Source: an uncultured Acetobacteraceae bacterium (GTDB taxonomy: Bacteria > Pseudomonadota > Alphaproteobacteria > Acetobacterales > Acetobacteraceae). Taken from it: a stretch of DNA of 7,377 nt. Shown here in pieces: positions 5,152-7,377 of the stretch (positions are counted from its first letter, which is position 1; each line of letters opens with the position of its first letter). Under the pieces are notes generated by a model. That model made no database searches. It worked only from the letters and a program-made list of their open reading frames with translations, and was not told the DNA's origin. The stretch is from NCBI GenBank assembly GCA_937874445.1, contig CALNAL010000034.1:1-7377 (forward strand), given 5' to 3'. Position numbers and translations under genes: made by a program.

Positions 5152-5691
5152 ATGTCCGACACTGAGCAGACCCCCGTCACCGAGACCCCGGTCGTGCAGG
5201 CCGAAGCCGCCCCCCAGACGGCCCACAGCCTCGCGGACCTGAAGGATCTCGCGGTCGCCACCGCCGCGGCCGACACCCCCAAGCGGGAGCCCAAGCGCGA
5301 CGCGCTCGGCCGCTCCTATGCCACCGGCCGCCGCAAGGACGCCGTGGCGCGCGTGTGGGTCAAGCCCGGCAAGGGCGAGATCACCATCAACGGCAAGCCG
5401 GTCGGCGTGTATTTCGCCCGTCCGGTGCTGCGCATGCTGATCACCCAGCCGTTCCTGGTGGCCGACCGCTACAACCAGTTCGACGTCTACTGCACCGTCA
5501 CCGGCGGCGGGCTTTCGGGCCAGGCCGGCGCGGTGCGCCACGGCATCAGCCGCGCGCTCACCTACTACGAGCCCGAGCTGCGGCCGATCCTCAAGATGGC
5601 CGGCTTCCTCACCCGCGACTCCCGCGTGGTCGAGCGCAAGAAGTACGGCAAGGCCAAGGCGCGACGTTCGTTCCAGTTCAGCAAGCGCTGA
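5152..5691 (+). CDS. rpsI: 30S ribosomal protein S9
   Basis: Ribosomal protein S9 (uS9), 179 residues, a small-subunit protein whose C-terminal tail reaches the P-site tRNA. The conserved core begins near residue 55 (SYATGRRKDAVARVWVKPG), continues with ITINGKPVGVYFARPVLR and the signature GGGLSGQAGAVRHGISRAL, and ends in the basic tail KARRSFQFSKR with the expected terminal Lys-Arg. The first 50 residues or so are a Thr/Ala/Glu-rich, probably unstructured extension absent from E. coli S9 (130 residues); extensions like this are known in alphaproteobacteria. The ATG at 5152 lies 4 bases after the rplM stop, with GAGGG (5138-5142) 9 bases upstream. The open frame extends back into rplM, but a start there would duplicate coding of L13 and has no ribosome-binding site. 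Confidence 0.97.
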   Translation: MSDTEQTPVTETPVVQAEAAPQTAHSLADLKDLAVATAAADTPKREPKRDALGRSYATGRRKDAVARVWVKPGKGEITINGKPVGVYFARPVLRMLITQPFLVADRYNQFDVYCTVTGGGLSGQAGAVRHGISRALTYYEPELRPILKMAGFLTRDSRVVERKKYGKAKARRSFQFSKR

Positions 5692-5724
5692 GCCGGTACC
5701 TTCGTCCTTCGACTATGCTACAGA

Positions 5725-5759
5725 GGGGGCGGGCCCGGCGGGGTCCGCCCCCTTTTTTT
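5725..5759 (+). terminator. Intrinsic terminator of the rplM-rpsI operon
   Basis: A 12-bp GC-rich stem (5725-5736 with 5741-5752, one G-U pair) closes on the loop GGCG and is followed at once by seven T residues (5753-5759). It begins 33 bases past the rpsI stop. This is a textbook intrinsic terminator and should separate the ribosomal operon from argC. Confidence 0.95.
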
Positions 5760-5805
5760 GTCCGCATTTCCGCGCACCAGACTTTCGCCACCAGGGAGAA
5801 CCGAG

Positions 5806-6735
5806 ATGGCGCAGACCGCACGGGTGTTCATCGACGGCGAGGCCGGAACCACTGGCCTGGGCATCCGCACCCGCCTCGCCGATGTGGCCGGCATCGAACT
5901 CAAGAGCCTGCCCGACGACCGCCGCAAGGACCCGGAGGCGCGCCGCGCGCTGATGGGCGAGGTGGACCTGGTGGTGCTGTGCCTGCCCGACGCGGCGGCC
6001 CGGGAATCGGTCGCGCTGGCCGACAGCCTGGGGGCGCGCGCTCCCAAGGTGCTCGACGCCTCGACCGCGCACCGGGTGGCCCCGGGCTGGGTCTATGGTT
6101 TTGCCGAGCTGGAATCCTGCCAGGCGGCGCGCATCGCCGCGGCGCGCCGGGCGGTGGTGCCGGGCTGCTACGCCACCGGCGCCATTTCCCTGCTGCGTCC
6201 GCTGGTCGATGCCGGGCTGCTCGCACCCGACTATCCCGTGACCATCAACGCCGTCTCCGGCTATTCGGGCGGCGGCAAGAAGATGATCGCCGCCCACGAG
6301 GAGACCGGAGGGCCGGCCTTCGAGCTTTACGGGCTGGGGCTGGAGCACAAGCATCTTCCCGAGATCGCCGCCTACAGCCGGCTCACGCGCCGGCCGATCT
6401 TCGTCCCCTCGGTGGGGCACTACCGCCAGGGCATGCTGGTCTCGGTGCCGCTGCATCTCGACACGCTCCCCGGTGCGCCCACGGCCGCGGCGCTGGAGGC
6501 GGCGCTGCAGGCCCGCTACGCCGGGGCGCAGCGGGTGCGCGTGGTGGCCCCTCCCGCGGGCGGGCGGATCGAGCCCGAAGCGCTCAACGACACCGACAAC
6601 CTCGAGGTCTACGTCTGCGCCAACGAGGCGCAGCGCCAGGCGGTGCTGGTGGCGCGGCTCGACAACCTCGGCAAGGGCGCCTCCGGGGCTGCGGTGCAGA
6701 ACATCCGCCTGATGCTGGGGCTCTCCCATGGCTGA
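5806..6735 (+). CDS. argC: N-acetyl-gamma-glutamyl-phosphate reductase, type 2
   Basis: Third enzyme of arginine biosynthesis, a cytoplasmic NADPH-dependent enzyme that reduces N-acetylglutamyl 5-phosphate to the semialdehyde. At 309 residues it belongs to the short type 2 group. Near the N-terminus it shows the nucleotide-binding loop FIDGEAGTTGLGI (8-20), then DASTAHRVAPGWVYG (84-98), the catalytic cysteine C121 in VVPGCYATG, the SGYSGGGKKMI loop, and the late segments FVPSVGHYRQGM and LDNLGKGASGAAVQNIRLM. The ATG at 5806 is preceded by AGGGAG (5793-5798) at 7 bases; an upstream in-frame start at 5758 would fall inside the terminator T-run. The next gene overlaps its stop by 8 bases, so the two are probably translated together. 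A promoter between the terminator and the start is not obvious, as only 46 bases are available. Confidence 0.96.
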   Translation: MAQTARVFIDGEAGTTGLGIRTRLADVAGIELKSLPDDRRKDPEARRALMGEVDLVVLCLPDAAARESVALADSLGARAPKVLDASTAHRVAPGWVYGFAELESCQAARIAAARRAVVPGCYATGAISLLRPLVDAGLLAPDYPVTINAVSGYSGGGKKMIAAHEETGGPAFELYGLGLEHKHLPEIAAYSRLTRRPIFVPSVGHYRQGMLVSVPLHLDTLPGAPTAAALEAALQARYAGAQRVRVVAPPAGGRIEPEALNDTDNLEVYVCANEAQRQAVLVARLDNLGKGASGAAVQNIRLMLGLSHG

Positions 6736-7285
6736 GCCTGCCCTGCCGGGGGCGGGGATCTATGCCGTGGGCGAACTGGTGCCGCGCATTGCCGCGGACG
6801 CCTTCATCGCCCCCGGGGCGGTGGTGGTGGGCGATGTGGAGATCGGCGCCGGGGCAGGCATCTGGTTCGGCTGCGTGCTGCGCGGAGACGTGAATTCCAT
6901 CCGCGTCGGCGCGCGCACCAACATCCAGGACGGCTCGGTGGTGCACGTCGATTCCGCCCGCTTTGCCACCGTGATCGGCGCCGACGTGACGATCGGCCAC
7001 GGGGCCATCATCCATGGCTGCACGATCGGCGACAAAGCCTTCGTGGGCATGGGAGCCACGGTGCTGAATGGGGCGGTGATCGAGCCGGGCGGCGCTCTGG
7101 CGGCCGGGGCGCTGCTGGCGCCGGGCAAGCGCATCCGTGCCGGCGAGCTGTGGCGCGGTACCCCGGCGACGTTGTGGCGGGTGATGGACGAGGCCGAACG
7201 GGAACGCTTCACCCGCAACGCGCCGCATTATGTGGACCTGGCGCGGCGCTTCCGCACGGACCTGCGGCCCGTGACGCGGGGATGA
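6728..7285 (+). CDS. Gamma-class carbonic anhydrase-like protein (YrdA/PaaY type)
   Basis: A 185-residue left-handed beta-helix protein of the gamma carbonic anhydrase family, which as a trimer binds a metal at subunit interfaces and may interconvert CO2 and bicarbonate. Hexapeptide repeats run from about residue 25 to 130. Residues equivalent to the active site of the archaeal enzyme Cam are present: R52 and D54 in LRGD, Q67 and D68 in NIQDGSVVHVD, and metal ligands H73, H91 and H96 (the last two in TIGHGAIIHGC). The acidic loop with the Cam proton-shuttle glutamates is missing, as in most bacterial short forms, so activity may be low or the role different. A helical tail follows (MDEAERERFTRNAPHYVDLARRF). 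The ATG at 6728 overlaps the argC stop by 8 bases, indicating coupled translation. Supply of bicarbonate for carbamoyl phosphate in arginine synthesis would explain the pairing, but this is inference. Confidence 0.93.
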   Translation: MAEPALPGAGIYAVGELVPRIAADAFIAPGAVVVGDVEIGAGAGIWFGCVLRGDVNSIRVGARTNIQDGSVVHVDSARFATVIGADVTIGHGAIIHGCTIGDKAFVGMGATVLNGAVIEPGGALAAGALLAPGKRIRAGELWRGTPATLWRVMDEAERERFTRNAPHYVDLARRFRTDLRPVTRG

Positions 7286-7313
7286 TCCTGCCGGCGCCGG
7301 TCAGCCGGCAGGA
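7286..7313. terminator. Hairpin between convergent genes, possible bidirectional terminator
   Basis: A perfect 10-bp inverted repeat, TCCTGCCGGC (7286-7295) and its complement (7304-7313), with an 8-base loop, starts directly after the carbonic anhydrase stop and 16 bases downstream of the stop of the convergent gene. No U-run follows on either strand, so efficient intrinsic termination is doubtful. Confidence 0.4.
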
Positions 7314-7329
7314 GCGGCCGGCCTGAAGC

Positions 7330-7377
7330 TCAGCGGCCGTGCCATCCGCCGCCGTGCCACCCGCCGCCATGCCATCC
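7330..7377 (-). CDS. C-terminal end of a Gly-Trp-His-repeat protein (partial)
   Basis: The last 15 codons and stop (TGA, 7332-7330) of a minus-strand gene that enters from the right edge. The visible peptide is GWHGGGWHGGGWHGR, three copies of a GWHGG-type unit encoded by near-identical 15-base repeats on the DNA, with synonymous changes (CAT/CAC, GGA/GGG) between copies. Tails of this kind occur on small secreted or periplasmic proteins of alphaproteobacteria and could bind metal through the histidines. The function is unknown. The frame is supported by the repeat period being a multiple of three, by silent differences between copies and by a stop followed by a hairpin. The gene start, any signal peptide and the full length lie outside the window. 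Confidence 0.6.
   Translation of the reverse strand, partial: GWHGGGWHGGGWHGR

Noticed and set aside
5355..6893. A 512-codon plus-strand frame over rpsI, the terminator, argC and the carbonic anhydrase gene
   Set aside because: It is a shadow frame made possible by high G+C; it crosses a strong terminator and is extremely Arg/Gly/Ala-rich, while the real genes in other frames carry clear family motifs.
1..7377. CRISPR array, mobile element, phage genes, tRNA or rRNA
   Set aside because: No regularly spaced repeats, transposase or integrase motifs, cloverleaf or rRNA sequence were seen on either strand.

Overview
The window is about 7.4 kb of GC-rich DNA that looks like the chromosome of an alphaproteobacterium, most likely from the Rhodospirillales. 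The support is the codon bias to G/C in third positions, the rplM-rpsI pair followed by a short (type 2) argC and a gamma-class carbonic anhydrase, the extended N-terminus of ribosomal protein S9, and a CTTGAC-type -35 box. The species cannot be named from sequence alone.

Left part (1-4074, minus strand): an ABC importer operon of the glycine betaine/choline/proline-betaine type, transcribed right to left as substrate-binding protein (3058-4074), permease (1806-2693) and ATPase (790-1813), then a RimJ/RimL-like GNAT acetyltransferase (166-675). The ATPase gene carries a clean +1 frameshift: one extra base at 1190 separates the Walker B/D-loop part from the H-loop part. Removing that base restores a full 340-residue protein. 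As sequenced the importer should lack a working ATPase, unless the base is a sequencing error. The 364-base gap between binding protein and permease contains two strong hairpins, and the left end of the window holds three perfect hairpins in a row enclosed by inverted 8-mers.

Middle (4075-4682): a 608-base divergent control region with a very AT-rich core (22% G+C over 4261-4380). It holds candidate promoters for the importer (leftward) and for rplM-rpsI (rightward), operator-like repeats, and a short rplM leader in which the Shine-Dalgarno sequence lies inside a hairpin.

Right part (4683-7377, plus strand): rplM and rpsI (50S L13 and 30S S9), a strong intrinsic terminator, argC (N-acetyl-gamma-glutamyl-phosphate reductase, arginine biosynthesis) and, overlapping it by 8 bases, a gamma carbonic anhydrase-like protein. 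At the right edge the last 15 codons of a convergent minus-strand gene encode a Gly-Trp-His-rich repeat tail.

I see no CRISPR array, transposase, phage gene, tRNA or rRNA. Nothing here amounts to a new multi-gene system. The points most worth a second look are the frameshifted ATPase, the structured intergenic elements, the rplM leader and the GWHGG-repeat tail.
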